Source: JBHIFB01 sp046760905
GTDB taxonomy: Bacteria > Gemmatimonadota > CAZMKB01
Direction: 5' to 3'
Assembly (NCBI GenBank): GCA_046760905.1
Contig: JBHIFB010000012.1
Coordinates: forward strand, 1 to 37,782
Length of the DNA: 37,782 bases
The notes under the pieces are model-generated. The model did no database searches. It had not been told where the DNA came from and saw only the letters and a program-made list of their open reading frames with translations. This document shows positions 24,606 through 33,801 of this stretch, one piece after another. Made by a program: the position numbers and the translations under genes. Numbering within the stretch: the stretch's first letter is position 1; every line of letters starts with the position of its first letter.

Positions 24606-26335
24606 CTCCTGCCGAACCTCCTCTCGAGCTCATCCAGGTCGATATAGATGATGGTTGGTCTGCCATGAATGTCAGAGTAGGGCAGTTTCGTCGCGAAAAG
24701 AGCATCGAGCATCTCACTCATCTGATCCTGATGCAATGTCACCCCGGCTTTTATCGCGGTGCGGCAAGATATCACCTTTGCAATTCTCTCATATTGGTTC
24801 ATCTCATGCATACCCTTCTCCGAGAGATCGCTAAGAATAGAATGGATGGAGCTTTCTATATCGTATCCAGGGTTGACTGAAGGAACCGCCCGAAGCAGAT
24901 AAGTATTATCACCGAAAGGCTCTACGAGGAAACCGAATTTGTTGAGCAGCGAACCGTATTCTTCGAGAACCATCTCCTCCTGGTGTGAGAGGTATATCGT
25001 AAGAGGAAAAAGCAGCCGCTGTGAATCCACGTTCCCTTTCTGAAATGCTTCGATGAGCTCTTCGTATATGATCCTCTCATGAGCCGCGTGTTGATCTACG
25101 ACGGCGATGCCTGCCTCAGTAGTGGCCACTATATACATCCGGTGAAGTTGCGTAAGCAGCGCCTCCTTCCCCATAGACTCTTGGGCCTGTGTAGGACTAT
25201 CCTTTCTGGATGCAGCGGTATTCATGAAAAGAGCCATCTGTTTCGTTGCTCTGTCCCCGTGTCCAAGCGGTTCAGCTGTGTGGCTGTCGCGGAGCAGGTA
25301 TTTCCCTGCTTTTAACCTGTGCAGATCGCCGAAGGAAGTGGCATCCGGTTTCTGGGAACCGAGTGTCTTCTTTATCGAAGATGACACGATGTCGAAAACC
25401 AGACCATGATTTCTGAAATTCACTTCCCTTTTTGTTGGATGGACGTTCACATCAACATCCGAGGGAGGGACGGTGAGAAACAAGATGAAATCCGGTGAAG
25501 TGCCCCGCGGAAGCGTGGTTCTGTATCCTTCATGTACCGCTGCTATGAGAGATCTGCTGTAGCAAGGGCGGCCGTTTACGAAGATCCACTGCTCGGCCCC
25601 TCTTTTTCTTGCCAGGTTTGGATCGATGACAAAACCGCCAAGAGTGAGTTCACCTTCTGTTGAAAACACCTCCAGGAGCTTCTTACTGTACTGCTCGGAG
25701 TAGAGAGAGTCTATTCTCTCCGTTAGCGACCCAGCTCGTGGAATATCGAGGTGTGGTTTCCCATCTCTCTTAAGTGTGAACTCAACATCGATCTGGGCAA
25801 GGGCGTAGGAGATGAACGTTCTCAGAATGTGCCTGAACTCTGTTGCCGCAGATCGCAGGAATTTACGTCTTGCGGGGGAGTTAAAGAACAGGTTGCTCAC
25901 CGTGACAGTGGTTCCGTCCCGCCTGGCATACTCTGTGAAGTCCATTTCTTTCATTGCCTCGGTGACAAAACGGTGACCGACGACATCGGAGTTCTGTTTC
26001 GAGATTATCTCAAGTCTCGATACAGCACCGATAGAGGACAGGGCTTCTCCTCTGAAGCCATAAGTCCTGATACGCCAGAGGTCATCGCTTGCTACGATTT
26101 TACTCGTCGCATGCCTTTCCAGTGCCATTCTTATTTCTTCCCCCGACATGCCGCAGCCATCATCGCTCACTCGTATATTCTTCATCCCCCCGCCCTCAAC
26201 CTCCACAGCCACTCTCCTCGCCGCCGCATCCAGGGAGTTCTCGATGAGTTCCTTCACGATAGAGGCAGGCCTCTCTATTACTTCACCCGCGGCAATTTTT
26301 CCAATTGTTTCATCGTCCAGTATCCTGATCCTCAT
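24602..26335 (-). CDS. mutL: DNA mismatch repair protein MutL (nicking type)
   Basis: A 577-residue MutL. The GHKL ATPase half has IGKIAAGEVIERPASIVKELIENSLDA, DDGCGM and GFRGEALSSIGAVS. The C-terminal half carries the endonuclease motif DQHAAHERIIYE, fitting DQHA-x2-E-x4-E, so it should nick DNA as in bacteria without MutH. SCRTAIKAG corresponds to the second conserved metal motif. The third, usually CPHGRP, reads DIHGRP, so its Cys is an Asp. The ATG at 26335 has GGGG 6 bases upstream and matches family starts; an upstream extension in frame is spurious. No mutS is present in the window. Confidence 0.95.
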   Translation of the reverse strand: MRIRILDDETIGKIAAGEVIERPASIVKELIENSLDAAARRVAVEVEGGGMKNIRVSDDGCGMSGEEIRMALERHATSKIVASDDLWRIRTYGFRGEALSSIGAVSRLEIISKQNSDVVGHRFVTEAMKEMDFTEYARRDGTTVTVSNLFFNSPARRKFLRSAATEFRHILRTFISYALAQIDVEFTLKRDGKPHLDIPRAGSLTERIDSLYSEQYSKKLLEVFSTEGELTLGGFVIDPNLARKRGAEQWIFVNGRPCYSRSLIAAVHEGYRTTLPRGTSPDFILFLTVPPSDVDVNVHPTKREVNFRNHGLVFDIVSSSIKKTLGSQKPDATSFGDLHRLKAGKYLLRDSHTAEPLGHGDRATKQMALFMNTAASRKDSPTQAQESMGKEALLTQLHRMYIVATTEAGIAVVDQHAAHERIIYEELIEAFQKGNVDSQRLLFPLTIYLSHQEEMVLEEYGSLLNKFGFLVEPFGDNTYLLRAVPSVNPGYDIESSIHSILSDLSEKGMHEMNQYERIAKVISCRTAIKAGVTLHQDQMSEMLDALFATKLPYSDIHGRPTIIYIDLDELERRFGRS

Positions 26336-26345
26336 GCTTATCCCC

Positions 26346-27275
26346 TTATATGTAGTCTCCCGTGAACCCTCTGTGGAGACCTGCACTGTGGGCCATCTCC
26401 TTAGCTTCCTCGACCTCGTCGTAATTGACACTTCTGTCGAGTGGAGGAAATTTATACGCCTTGTAGCATGGTCTGTATTGTCCCATTATGTTCACGTATG
26501 TATCTTTTGAGATATTTGTAGCAACAAACTCAACCAGATCCGCAGTTTGTGCCAGACCCTGTGGCAGGACCAGATGCCTGAGCAGAAGCCCCCGGGTCGC
26601 AATCCCATCTATTGACACATGGAGATCTCCGACCTGTTTGTGCATCTCAACAAGCACCCGCTTCAAAACCTCGGGATAGTCGGACACGCCGGATAACCTC
26701 TTCGCAGTGGCTGCATCCATGTACTTAGCATCCGGCATATAGATATCCACAATACCATCGAGAAGCTTCAATATCTTTATCGACTCATATCCGCCACAGT
26801 TGTAAACGACCGGCAACACCATTCCCCTTTCCCTCGCATGGAGGAGGGCTCTGAGGATCTGGGGAACCTGATGCGTAGGAGTGACAAAATTTATGTTGTG
26901 ACATCCCCTCTCCTGTAATTCAAGCATCATTTCTGACATCTCCTCTATGGTGACCTCCGATCCTCTGCGAAGGTGGCTGATATCATAATTCTGACAGAAT
27001 ATGCAGCCGAGGTTGCATCCTGTCAGAAATATGGTGCCTGAGCCGTACCTGCCAACAAGAGGTGGCTCTTCGCCAAAGTGAGGTCCATAGCTGGAAACAA
27101 CTGGTTCCTTTCCCAGCTTACAAAATCCAGATTCTCCGGCGAGGCGGTCTGTGCGGCAGTTCCTGGGGCAGAGCTCGCAGCTTCTGAGCACATCGAAAGC
27201 GGCTTCAACCCGCTCCCTGAACCGGACTGTGTCTAATCTCGGACTGTATTCTTCTGGAAGTCCAGAGCGCTTCAT
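26346..27275 (-). CDS. radical SAM protein, PflX-like (COG1313 type)
   Basis: A 309-residue radical SAM enzyme. The cluster-binding motif is GCNLGCIFCQN with C87, C91 and C94. The N-terminus holds four more Cys (C33, C36, C40, C52) in CELCPRNCRTDRLAGESGFC, as in PflX and the AmmeMemoRadiSam relatives. HNINFVTPTHQVPQIL, VYNCGGYESIKILKLLDGIVDIYMPDAKY and the late GQYRPCYKAY are characteristic of this uncharacterised family. No pyruvate formate-lyase or Memo partner is next to it. It lies 10 bases before the MutL start and 8 after the isomerase. Substrate unknown. Confidence 0.88.
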   Translation of the reverse strand: MKRSGLPEEYSPRLDTVRFRERVEAAFDVLRSCELCPRNCRTDRLAGESGFCKLGKEPVVSSYGPHFGEEPPLVGRYGSGTIFLTGCNLGCIFCQNYDISHLRRGSEVTIEEMSEMMLELQERGCHNINFVTPTHQVPQILRALLHARERGMVLPVVYNCGGYESIKILKLLDGIVDIYMPDAKYMDAATAKRLSGVSDYPEVLKRVLVEMHKQVGDLHVSIDGIATRGLLLRHLVLPQGLAQTADLVEFVATNISKDTYVNIMGQYRPCYKAYKFPPLDRSVNYDEVEEAKEMAHSAGLHRGFTGDYI

Positions 27276-27283
27276 CCATCTGC

Positions 27284-28204
27284 TCAGTAACCTAGGGATT
27301 GAAGATATTCTATCGATCTAACCAGTTCTGTGGCCGTTGCCTGCTCATGGACTTCGATCACCTGGAAGATACCCTCAGGAAGTACGGATTTAATGTGCTT
27401 GAAATCCACCTCGCCACTGCCCGGTGCAAGATGGTCTTTGAAGCCGAACACATCATGCAGATGCACCCCCGCCATCCGGCTGACATTCTCGCGTATCAGG
27501 TCATCATTCGTATCGAAACCCAGTCGATCCTGGACAACAGCGTGCCCGACGTCATGCCAGTATTTCACCGGAGCCCCTTTGTATCTTTCAAAGATCATGG
27601 TCATTTCTTCGAGGTTCGGCATTTCTGTTGGGTAAAACCTGTTCTCCAGACATATCGTCACCGAAAGCCTTTCGGCCTCCTCGAATAATTCCTCCAGGGA
27701 GTTCAGGCAATTACTCAGATATCTGCCTTTCGCCGATTCCCTCATGTCTATCACTTTGTTCAGCAATTTTGAATTCTGTGAGCCTTTCCGGGCCTCCTCC
27801 ACGAGGGCTTCCATGATACTCCGCTTCGTGTATTCGATAGGAATCAATCCGAGGTGAAAGATGACATTCGCCACGCCAAGCTCCTTGGCGATTCTGAGAG
27901 TTTTTTTAGAGTACTTTACTGCTAGCTCCCGTTCGTCTTCGTCGTCTGAGGACAGGAGGAATGCATCACCGCTGCCTTCACTCGGCAGCAGGATGTCCGG
28001 CACAGGGAAGTAATTATGCAGACTTACTATAGAGATTCTGCCCTCATGCAAACACGGGATCATCTCCTCATACATGAGAGGTGGGATCCGGAACTCAAGC
28101 TCCAAGCCATTTATCGGGAGCTTTCGCATTTCATCGATGAGATCTTTACCACTCACAGATTTCCTGGAACGCCATACCGTCGAGATGGCGAGCAAAAGCC
28201 TCAC
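27284..28204 (-). CDS. TIM-barrel sugar phosphate isomerase/epimerase (AP endonuclease family 2 fold)
   Basis: A 306-residue xylose-isomerase-like barrel. Metal-site residues appear in order: IFHLGLIPIEYTKRS, CLENRFYPTEMPNLEEM (with the Glu), YWHDVGHA, GVHLHDVFGFKDHLAPGSGEVDF and VIEVHEQ (Glu). This fits either sugar epimerases or endonuclease-IV-like proteins; the AP-endonuclease fold does not by itself prove a sugar substrate. The start as listed is GTG with AGGGG directly abutting it; a TTG at 28195 has AGGGG 8 bases upstream and may be the real start. First gene after the 28.25 kb promoter, leader about 25 bases. Confidence 0.8.
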   Translation of the reverse strand: MRLLLAISTVWRSRKSVSGKDLIDEMRKLPINGLELEFRIPPLMYEEMIPCLHEGRISIVSLHNYFPVPDILLPSEGSGDAFLLSSDDEDERELAVKYSKKTLRIAKELGVANVIFHLGLIPIEYTKRSIMEALVEEARKGSQNSKLLNKVIDMRESAKGRYLSNCLNSLEELFEEAERLSVTICLENRFYPTEMPNLEEMTMIFERYKGAPVKYWHDVGHAVVQDRLGFDTNDDLIRENVSRMAGVHLHDVFGFKDHLAPGSGEVDFKHIKSVLPEGIFQVIEVHEQATATELVRSIEYLQSLGY

Positions 28205-28396
28205 CCCTTTTCATATTTTGGATTTATCGTATAAATATAACATTAATCCGGATTCTGTTCAATCCAGTTGATATTGTGGACCTTCCCCATTTCTCTTTGA
28301 CTCGGATCTGTTGAGTGAGCCTTTAGAGCACTGGTGTATCCACAAGGGAGGTTCCCCTGATTTCCCGGGACTTATCAATCAGCAGTTTTCTTTTAA
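28205..28396. other. intergenic region between the bat operon end and the isomerase
   Basis: A 192-base gap holding the minus-strand promoter at 28234-28262. Upstream of it only weak stems are visible (for example CTGATT with AATCAG around 28350) and no T-run, so no terminator for the bat operon can be named. Confidence 0.5.
28234..28262 (-). promoter_or_regulatory. promoter of the isomerase-pflX-mutL-miaA-nadC-birA-coaX run
   Basis: On the minus strand TTGAAC (28257-28262) and TATATT (28234-28239) are 17 bp apart. The hexamers resemble those of groES and the lipoprotein unit. No other strong promoter is seen before coaX ends, so this probably drives seven genes. Confidence 0.8.
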
Positions 28397-29164
28397 TTAA
28401 ATGATCTCGACGGTATCTCTTTTTACCCAGCCCCCCCTGCCCGTGCTGAGGTGCACTAGATACCACTCCTCCCTCTCCTCGTCAATCCACACCTTCATGC
28501 CCTCCGGTATCGAGAGGACCCTCATGTTTTCCTCTCCCGGACCGCTGAGTGCGTCGACGCGTTCAACGACTACGATTGCCTCTGAGCTCGACTCATCTAT
28601 GAACTTCACCGAGAGAAGGAGGAGCGATAGGATGAGAACGATTCCGGTTATGCAGATCGATATTTTTAAGAATCTTTTAAACTTGCGGCGCCGTGAGTTA
28701 ATGAAAAGCATTCCAGAAAGAGCGAGGGCAACAACGGCAATTTCTTCCGTCCTAAGGAGTTCACCTGTTGAGAAAAAGAACAGGGTCCTGGAAAGAATGG
28801 CATGAAGGATTCCCTCCTCGGTCGGTGTCTCTGCAACGCTTTTCCGGGCGAAGGAGAGGTTGAATCTTATCTCACTGTCCCTCGGTGAGATCTTAATTGC
28901 TTTCTCGTAATAGAGTATGGATCGTCCGAGCTCACCGCACTTGAAGCAGGCGTTTCCCATGTTGTAGAAGAGGGCGGCGCTTCTCATGCCGTCTTTGATC
29001 AATCCGCCATACACTTCTTTTGCAGTACAGTACTCGCCTGCTGCGTAGTGATCGTTGGCCTCCTGGAAACGGGAGGTGAAGGATGAGTCAGAAACCGAAT
29101 AATTAACCACTACGAATGATAGCAGGCTTATGAGAAAAAGAAGGATGAAGCATTTTAATCTCAT
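28397..29164 (-). CDS. batE: BatE-like TPR / SH3 membrane protein
   Basis: A 255-residue protein with a signal/anchor (about 5-25), a TPR region (FQEANDHYAAGEYCTAKEVYGGLI, then YNMGNACFKCGELGRSILYYEKAIKISPRD), two hydrophobic segments (about 133-155 and 167-191) and a C-terminal SH3-like domain ending in GRGGWVKRDTVEII. That layout is BatE of the Bacteroides aerotolerance-type operon, though its molecular role is unproven. The ATG overlaps the BatD stop by one base (TAATG). Last gene of the bat run. Confidence 0.78.
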   Translation of the reverse strand: MRLKCFILLFLISLLSFVVVNYSVSDSSFTSRFQEANDHYAAGEYCTAKEVYGGLIKDGMRSAALFYNMGNACFKCGELGRSILYYEKAIKISPRDSEIRFNLSFARKSVAETPTEEGILHAILSRTLFFFSTGELLRTEEIAVVALALSGMLFINSRRRKFKRFLKISICITGIVLILSLLLLSVKFIDESSSEAIVVVERVDALSGPGEENMRVLSIPEGMKVWIDEEREEWYLVHLSTGRGGWVKRDTVEII

Positions 29165-30984
29165 TAGAGTACCTCTCCAAGACCCTGAGAGAGCAACTCT
29201 GTTTTCTTCAGCAGATCCTTTCTCCCTCTACCATCCATCGTACCCGGACTGAATCGGGCCTCTTGACATGCTTCGTGCCACTGCGAGAAGAGATTAATCA
29301 TGCTTTCATCTACCTGCCTGCTTATCAGGAGATCTGAAAGTTCTCTGAATGTCATACCCGTTGTCTCTTCATCGAGCCTGTTCCCGATATACTCGATGAT
29401 GGCTTTTTCGCATTTCTGGACGAAAAGACTGTGGTTCTCATGGTCGAGAAGCTTTTTCGCTTCCTTGAGCGTTCTTTTCAGGTTTTTGCCGGAGTAACGT
29501 TGCCTCTTGAGGGTTCTGCTCCCCTGTATCTTCTCCAGCCTTTTTGATCTTATCAGAAATCCCGCAAAGAGAAGCACAGAAATTGTATTTACAAGTAAAA
29601 AGACTTCTCTTCGGCCTGTATGGTCTTCAGGGTTCTCCAGATTCGAAGGAACGCTCTTGATGTAACGGATGTCCTCGCCCAGTATCATAGCTTCCGCGAG
29701 ACCTCTGCTTGAACTTATGCCCGGTAGTTCCTTTCCGGCCACTGAAAAGTGTATCTTTCCCGTGCTCTTCTCAACGTATTTTCCGCGATAAGGGTCGAAA
29801 TAAGAGAAGTCGATCCCACCGATCTCAAACTCGCCCTCGGTATTGGGAAGCAGGATGTATTCCAGCACCTTCTTCCCGCTGAGGTTGTCACCTGAGAACC
29901 GCACTTCCATACTCTCATCTGGTGGGTAGATGGTTACATTATCCGGCGCGACTACTGCAGGCTCTCCCAGCGTCTTGAAGTTACCCTTCCCTTCGATGGT
30001 CACTTTAAGGGTCAAGGGTTCATTCAGCATCAGATTTCTCTTGTCAGCTTCGGCTTTAATCGTGAAATCACCCACTGCACCGGTGAAGCCATCCGGCTTA
30101 CCCTCCTGTGGAACGGGCAGCACCGTGAGGGATACCTCGTCACCCGTAACGGTTACGGTTTTCTCCCTTCCGAATATGCTGAACGAGTCGAAGAAGTCGC
30201 GTGATCTGACCCTTACCCGGCATCCGAGCTGTATTGGTTCTATCGTCTTCTCACCCGGCGAAAGCGGGAACACGATGAATCTCTTGAGAGGATAAACCAT
30301 GTATATATTACCGTTCACTATTTCCCTTCTTCCCTTCCCATCACTGTATCCACTATCCTCCTCCCACCAGAATCCGCCTGATCCAGGCAGCTCGATCGAT
30401 GTGAGTTCACTGATGGTCAGTTGAGAGTAAAGCGAGTATTCTATGACAACTGCTTCTTCTGTATAGCAGCTTTCTTTGTTCGCCACTGTCATAATGAAGA
30501 TATCGGGCGACTCCTCTCCCCTGGCTCGTCGTTTTCCCGACTCGGTAGCTCTTCTCTTCTTCGTAGAAGGCAGGACCTTGACCGTGATCGGATCGGTACG
30601 ATATTCCTTTCCACCATGAGAAACTACAGCCTCTGGAATGACGAGATCACCCACCCTTCTGGGCATCAGCGAATAGGAGTAACGAATGCTCTTCTGGGAA
30701 GTGAACTCACCATTGATTATGGAGATAGAGCTGGAACTCTGTGTGCTCTTACCGGTCACCTCGAAATCTTTCATCTGACCGAAAGAGGGTTCTGGCAGTG
30801 AACTCGTGAGACTGGTCGTTACGGTGAGAACGAGGTTGACCTCTTCACCGATGCTGATAGTAGCTCTGTCTACAGACGCAGTTAGCGAAACTTCGGCGGT
30901 ATAAGCACCGCCTGATGAGAGTGTCGCAAACGCGATCACGAAAAGCGATATCATGAGGTAATTGCTACCAGTCTCTCTCCACAT
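29164..30984 (-). CDS. batD: BatD-like membrane protein
   Basis: A 606-residue protein with a signal segment (LMISLFVIAFATLSSGG), a long periplasmic part of repeated beta-sandwich character (VSLTASVDRATISIGEEVNLVLTV is the typical BatD start; a second copy begins FTIKAEADKRNLMLNEPLTLKVTIEG), a membrane segment near residue 457-478 and a cytoplasmic tail of about 125 residues. The tail, including EKAIIEYIGNRLDEETTGMTFRELSDLL, resembles the C-terminal part of many BatD proteins. It overlaps batC by 20 bases. It may connect the BatA/BatB integrin-like complex to the periplasm. Confidence 0.85.
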   Translation of the reverse strand: MWRETGSNYLMISLFVIAFATLSSGGAYTAEVSLTASVDRATISIGEEVNLVLTVTTSLTSSLPEPSFGQMKDFEVTGKSTQSSSSISIINGEFTSQKSIRYSYSLMPRRVGDLVIPEAVVSHGGKEYRTDPITVKVLPSTKKRRATESGKRRARGEESPDIFIMTVANKESCYTEEAVVIEYSLYSQLTISELTSIELPGSGGFWWEEDSGYSDGKGRREIVNGNIYMVYPLKRFIVFPLSPGEKTIEPIQLGCRVRVRSRDFFDSFSIFGREKTVTVTGDEVSLTVLPVPQEGKPDGFTGAVGDFTIKAEADKRNLMLNEPLTLKVTIEGKGNFKTLGEPAVVAPDNVTIYPPDESMEVRFSGDNLSGKKVLEYILLPNTEGEFEIGGIDFSYFDPYRGKYVEKSTGKIHFSVAGKELPGISSSRGLAEAMILGEDIRYIKSVPSNLENPEDHTGRREVFLLVNTISVLLFAGFLIRSKRLEKIQGSRTLKRQRYSGKNLKRTLKEAKKLLDHENHSLFVQKCEKAIIEYIGNRLDEETTGMTFRELSDLLISRQVDESMINLFSQWHEACQEARFSPGTMDGRGRKDLLKKTELLSQGLGEVL

Positions 30985-31789
30985 TGATCCTTCCCTCTCC
31001 CATCGTCTTAAACCTCTCAGCGAGCTGGTCCTTCTCCTTTCCCATCAGGGCCTCGAGCATCCTTCTCGCATCCTCTTTATTTATTTCACCCTCTCTCTTG
31101 GGTTCAGCCCTGGTGTCAGCAGTTTCTCTCCTTTCCTCATCCTCGGCACCAGCTTTGTTCTTATCCCGGGCCTTTTCTGGTTGCTCCCCCTGTTTTTGCT
31201 CTTTCGTTTCCTCATTGGGACTCTTTTCACCTTCCTTGGATTCCTGCTGATCCCGGCCTTTTTCCTGTTTCTCACCTTCACTTGAGGAAGAATCTGACTG
31301 CGAGGACTCGCTCTGCTGATTCTTGATCTGATCGAGCATCTTCTTAACGAATTCATAATTGTACTTCGCATCGAGGTCGTCAGGGTCGAGCTGGATCGCT
31401 TCCCTGTATGAATCGAGAGCCATCTCGAGCTTCTTCATCTTTCCGGAACTCATCCCGAGCCTGAAAAGTGAATTTCCCGAGTTGAACTTGGCCATCTGTT
31501 CCAGGTTTCGTTGCTTCCCGGCCTTTTTATACGGCGGTATCGACTCCTGGAATCTCCCGTTACGGTATAGCATGTTTCCTAAGTTATAGGAAACTTCGGG
31601 CGAATCCGGGTTCTGAGTAGCTTCTTCACTATAAAGTTTTAAAGCCTCCTCGACCTTTCCTTCTTCATATAGCTTTAGAGCCTTCTCGGCACGATTGCTG
31701 AAAAGATCCTTCCAGCTCCAGCCAACGCTGGAGAACAGTGCGAGAACTAAGAAAATGTGAATCAATATCATATTCCGGTGATGTATCAT
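30965..31789 (-). CDS. batC: BatC-like TPR protein
   Basis: A 274-residue secreted or membrane-anchored protein: a signal segment (ILIHIFLVLALFSSVGWS), then about three TPRs (KALKLYEEGKVEEALKLYSEEATQNPDSPEVSYNLGNMLYRNGRFQESI and the copy ending SYREAIQLDPDDLDAKYNYEFV), then a long low-complexity stretch rich in Glu, Gln, Lys and Ser (about 155-255). That combination is typical of BatC. Its start overlaps the batB stop as ATGA. It likely acts as a scaffold for the Bat complex; detailed function is unknown. Confidence 0.82.
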   Translation of the reverse strand: MIHHRNMILIHIFLVLALFSSVGWSWKDLFSNRAEKALKLYEEGKVEEALKLYSEEATQNPDSPEVSYNLGNMLYRNGRFQESIPPYKKAGKQRNLEQMAKFNSGNSLFRLGMSSGKMKKLEMALDSYREAIQLDPDDLDAKYNYEFVKKMLDQIKNQQSESSQSDSSSSEGEKQEKGRDQQESKEGEKSPNEETKEQKQGEQPEKARDKNKAGAEDEERRETADTRAEPKREGEINKEDARRMLEALMGKEKDQLAERFKTMGEGRINVERDW

Positions 31790-32811
31790 GCCTTTGCCTT
31801 CCTTCTTTCACCAATAGAAAGCTCTGCCACGAGAAAGAGAAAGGCTATGATGAGAGGGATTTGAAAACGCTCCTTATAGCTTTTCATCTCTTCCTCGGCA
31901 AGTACCTTCTCATCTATCTTACTTATCTCCTGAGCTAATTCATCTGTAGACGTACTCGTCTCCCCTATGATATAGGATTCCCCCCCTGTTCTCTCCGCTA
32001 TTTCCTGAAGAAGCTCCTGGTTCAGCCTGGTGATGACAGTCTCACCCTTTCTATCCTTTTTGTATTCAAGGAGTGATCCGCTTTCATCAGTCACTGGTAT
32101 CGGAGCTCCCCGCGTCGTTCCGATACCGAATGTAAATATCCTTATTCCGTTTTCCCGCGCCTTCTCGATGGCCTCATCGACCTCACCTTCCAGGTCTTCT
32201 CCATCACTGAAGAGGACCACTGCTTTGTAATCGTTCTCACCGGTCTCGAAGCTTTCCACGGCCTTTTCGATTGCACCGGAAAGCGATGTTCCCGGTCTGG
32301 GCATATTCCCCGCTTCTATGCAGTCCAGGAGTAGCTCGCACGCTCCGGAGTCGAGTGTGAGCGGACAGAGGAGGAAGCTGTCGCCGGAGAATATGATGAG
32401 TCCCAGCCGGTTCCCCGATAGTTTCTCGATGAGGTGAGATAGCTCAAGCTTTGCCCTTGCCAGGCGATTCGGCTTCACATCCTCGGCCAGCATGCTGGAA
32501 GAAATATCGACGATGAAAAAGACATCTTTTCCTCTGGATTTAACTATGACCGCCTTTTTCCCCCACATGGGGCCAGAAGCAGCGAGTATGAGGAGGCAGA
32601 GGGTGGCCACTGTGAAAATCTTTCTTAAAGCGCGAAATCTACCGTGAGAGGAGACCGTGAGTGATGAGACGTTTTTCACGGTGCCGAAGTTTGCGAGTGC
32701 CTTCCTCCTCCATCTGAAATATTGCACCATACTCAAGACCACCACTCCGATAAGCCAGAAAAGGTGAAACCACTCTTTCCGCGCGAACAGGAAAAGGGAA
32801 GATCCTTCCAT
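31786..32811 (-). CDS. batB: BatB, von Willebrand A membrane protein
   Basis: A 341-residue protein with two N-terminal hydrophobic segments (about 15-31 and 66-82), a VWA domain and a C-terminal membrane segment (about 320-334). The metal-ion-dependent adhesion site DISSS is at residues 102-106, followed by DVKPNRLARAKLEL and the second acidic loop FSDGEDLEG. It should sit in the inner membrane with BatA. The ATG directly follows the batA stop, without a gap. VWA pairs of this type form the core of the Bat complex; the function in oxygen tolerance was proposed for Bacteroides but may not be general. Confidence 0.9.
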   Translation of the reverse strand: MEGSSLFLFARKEWFHLFWLIGVVVLSMVQYFRWRRKALANFGTVKNVSSLTVSSHGRFRALRKIFTVATLCLLILAASGPMWGKKAVIVKSRGKDVFFIVDISSSMLAEDVKPNRLARAKLELSHLIEKLSGNRLGLIIFSGDSFLLCPLTLDSGACELLLDCIEAGNMPRPGTSLSGAIEKAVESFETGENDYKAVVLFSDGEDLEGEVDEAIEKARENGIRIFTFGIGTTRGAPIPVTDESGSLLEYKKDRKGETVITRLNQELLQEIAERTGGESYIIGETSTSTDELAQEISKIDEKVLAEEEMKSYKERFQIPLIIAFLFLVAELSIGERRKAKA

Positions 32812-33801
32812 TCAGGGTATCCTCCTTAGAACACTCCCTGATACAATGACACTCACAGAAAGCAGAAATATGGCCGGGACAACGAACGCCGGGTACAATT
32901 CGGTATACACCATGTGACTTCTCTTGTTCACAATGGTTTTCTCCATCCTGTCTATCTCATCGTAAATTTCTCTGAGTGCCTCCGGATTCGTTGCCCTGTA
33001 ATATTTACCCCCTGTTATCGATGCTATCTCCTCGAGCACCTCCTCATCGATTTCCACCTCTATCTGGACATAGCGTTTCCCGAAGACAGGGTCTTCGACG
33101 GGGTAGGGAGCCGTGCCCTGCTTACCCACGCCAATGGTGTATGTCTTTATCCCGAATGTCTTCGCCAGTTCGGCCGCTGTAATCGGATCGATCTCACCCC
33201 TGTTATTCACACCGTCTGTGAGGAGTACGATCACTTTACTTTTCGCTTCCGAGTCTTTCAACCTGTTCACGGCGGTCGCAAGGGCGACTCCGATGGCAGT
33301 TCCATCCTCTATCATTCCTATACGAGCCGCGCTCAGCAGCTTCTTTAGCGCCGCGTAATCAATCGTTAGGGGACACTGGGTGATGCCTCCCGCGGCAAAG
33401 ACCACGAGGCCCAACCTGTCGGTTTTCCTGTTAGTTATGAACTTGCTCATGACTTCCTTGGCCACATGTAGCCTGTTTTTTGGAGTGAAATCCTCGGACT
33501 TCATGCTGCCCGATACGTCGAGAACGAGTATGATATCAATGCCCTCGGATATTATCTCCTCTTCTCCTCTCCCACCCTGCGGCCTAGCGAGGGCGAGGAC
33601 GATGAGAATCAGCGATATGATCTTCAACGCGTATGGAAAATGAGCAAACCTGACCTTTCCTGTGACTGGGAGATGATCGAAAAGATCAATGGACGAGTAA
33701 AGGAATGAAGACCGCTTCGATCTACCTTTCTTGCTCTCAAGGAACAGGATGAGTGGAACCGTTAAAAGCAGAAGGAGGAAATATGGATTAGCGAACTGCA
33801 A
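32812..33801 (-). CDS. batA: BatA, von Willebrand A membrane protein
   Basis: A 329-residue BatA: a hydrophobic start (FANPYFLLLLLTVPLILFLE), a second segment (about 59-74), a VWA domain and a C-terminal membrane segment near 305-325. The MIDAS motif DVSGS is at 95-99, followed by DFTPKNRLHVAKEVM and LLTDGVNNRGEIDP. I chose the TTG at 33801 because GGAGG lies 6 bases upstream and MQFANPYF is the family-type start; the longer frame from 33858 adds a basic, non-conserved leader. The start overlaps the preceding gene by 14 bases. Confidence 0.9.
   Translation of the reverse strand: MQFANPYFLLLLLTVPLILFLESKKGRSKRSSFLYSSIDLFDHLPVTGKVRFAHFPYALKIISLILIVLALARPQGGRGEEEIISEGIDIILVLDVSGSMKSEDFTPKNRLHVAKEVMSKFITNRKTDRLGLVVFAAGGITQCPLTIDYAALKKLLSAARIGMIEDGTAIGVALATAVNRLKDSEAKSKVIVLLTDGVNNRGEIDPITAAELAKTFGIKTYTIGVGKQGTAPYPVEDPVFGKRYVQIEVEIDEEVLEEIASITGGKYYRATNPEALREIYDEIDRMEKTIVNKRSHMVYTELYPAFVVPAIFLLSVSVIVSGSVLRRIP

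Noticed and set aside
25751..26365. A 204-codon plus-strand frame opposite mutL
   Set aside because: Antisense to the conserved ATPase domain of MutL, composition looks like a shadow.
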